Translations under genes and position numbers: made by a program
Shown: positions 5,795 through 5,893 of the stretch, in pieces
Layout: each line of letters begins with the position of its first letter
How positions within the stretch are numbered: position 1 is the first letter of the stretch
Notes under the pieces: generated by a model
The model's input: only the letters and a program-made list of their open reading frames with translations
Database searches by the model: none
Told to the model about the DNA's origin: nothing
Assembly: GCA_030639955.1 (NCBI GenBank)
Contig: DAOWKH010000067.1
Location: 1 to 5,893 of the forward strand
Direction: 5' to 3'
Source: Candidatus Omnitrophota bacterium
GTDB taxonomy: Bacteria > Omnitrophota > 4484-213
Length of the DNA: 5,893 nt

Positions 5795-5835
5795 GCCACA
5801 ATTTAGGCGACAGCAAGGAGACTAAATTGTATGGC
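5795..5835. repeat. Inverted repeat (hairpin) in the rpsR leader
   Basis: On the minus strand GCCATACAATTTAG pairs with CTAAATTGTGGC across a 15-base loop: 12 base pairs with a two-base bulge (TA) on the 5' side. The last stem base is eight bases before the rpsR ATG and is followed by TTTATT, a short U-rich run. As minus-strand RNA it could be an attenuator or leader element for rpsR. As plus-strand RNA it would show AAGGAG in the loop and bury an ATG in the stem. The loop lacks an obvious CCG, so I do not equate it with the known S6:S18-binding leader. Confidence 0.6.
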
Positions 5836-5846
5836 TGCATTGACCC

Positions 5847-5893
5847 CCCCACCACTTTTCTGTATTACTAAGCATCCTGAAAAAGTGGTGGGG
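5847..5893. repeat. Perfect 13-base inverted repeat cut by the window edge
   Basis: ccccaccactttt (5847-5859) and aaaagtggtgggg (5881-5893) are exact reverse complements separated by 21 bases. The left arm is preceded by three more C, so the pairing may continue past the window end. No T-tract follows on the minus strand, which argues against a terminator for leftward transcription. It could be a terminal or subterminal repeat of a mobile element, a REP-type palindrome, a widely spaced operator, or an assembly artefact at a contig end. Confidence 0.65.

Noticed and set aside
5826..5831. TACAAT as a -10 box for rpsR on the minus strand
   Set aside because: The region 16-18 bases upstream is G-rich with no -35 match, and the hexamer is part of the hairpin stem.
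5787..5846. S6:S18-binding autoregulatory leader before rpsR
   Set aside because: The known motif depends on a CCG bulge and normally precedes rpsF. I could not find that arrangement in this hairpin.
5840..5868. Promoter-like TTGACC, 17-base spacer, TATTAC on the plus strand
   Set aside because: The -35 is good but the -10 matches only four of six bases, the spacer is C-rich and lies in the inverted repeat, and no gene to the right is visible.

Overview
The window is a tightly packed bacterial core-gene operon read entirely on the minus strand, ending in a tRNA gene. In transcription order (right to left) it holds rpsR (S18), rplI (L9), dnaB (replicative helicase), cdaA (membrane diadenylate cyclase), cdaR (YbbR-domain partner of CdaA), pdxJ (pyridoxine 5'-phosphate synthase), acpS (holo-ACP synthase), nnrD (NAD(P)HX dehydratase) and tRNA-Gly(TCC). 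All eight proteins look full length and intact. The widest gap between consecutive genes is 23 bases, and most junctions overlap by 1 to 11 bases, so one long transcript with translational coupling is the simplest reading. No CRISPR array, transposase gene, phage gene or defence system is visible.

The genes form three blocks. rpsR-rplI-dnaB is a widespread ribosome/replication cluster. cdaA-cdaR makes and controls the second messenger c-di-AMP at the membrane. pdxJ-acpS-nnrD serves cofactors: pyridoxal phosphate by the DXP-dependent route, the phosphopantetheine arm of acyl carrier protein, and repair of damaged NAD(P)H. In several phyla cdaA-cdaR is followed by glmM; here pdxJ follows directly, overlapping cdaR by one base. 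PdxJ, stand-alone NnrD, zinc-type S18 and few Shine-Dalgarno sites fit an uncultivated Gram-negative-type lineage. An Omnitrophota-like or deltaproteobacteria-like relative is a guess from gene order only; the sequence does not settle it.

The most unusual point is at the operon's end. The last six codons and the stop codon of nnrD lie inside the tRNA-Gly gene: the stop UAG is formed by D-arm nucleotides 20-22 of the tRNA. A single transcript therefore cannot yield both a mature tRNA and an intact nnrD message. Both window edges are repetitive. The left edge has a 14-base perfect tandem duplication just past the tRNA, and the right edge has two inverted repeats in the 107 bases before rpsR, the second ending exactly on the last base. 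The right edge may be the truncated end of a repeat or mobile element, or an assembly break. No wholly new system is evident; the interest lies in the gene/tRNA overlap, the operon composition and the edge repeats.
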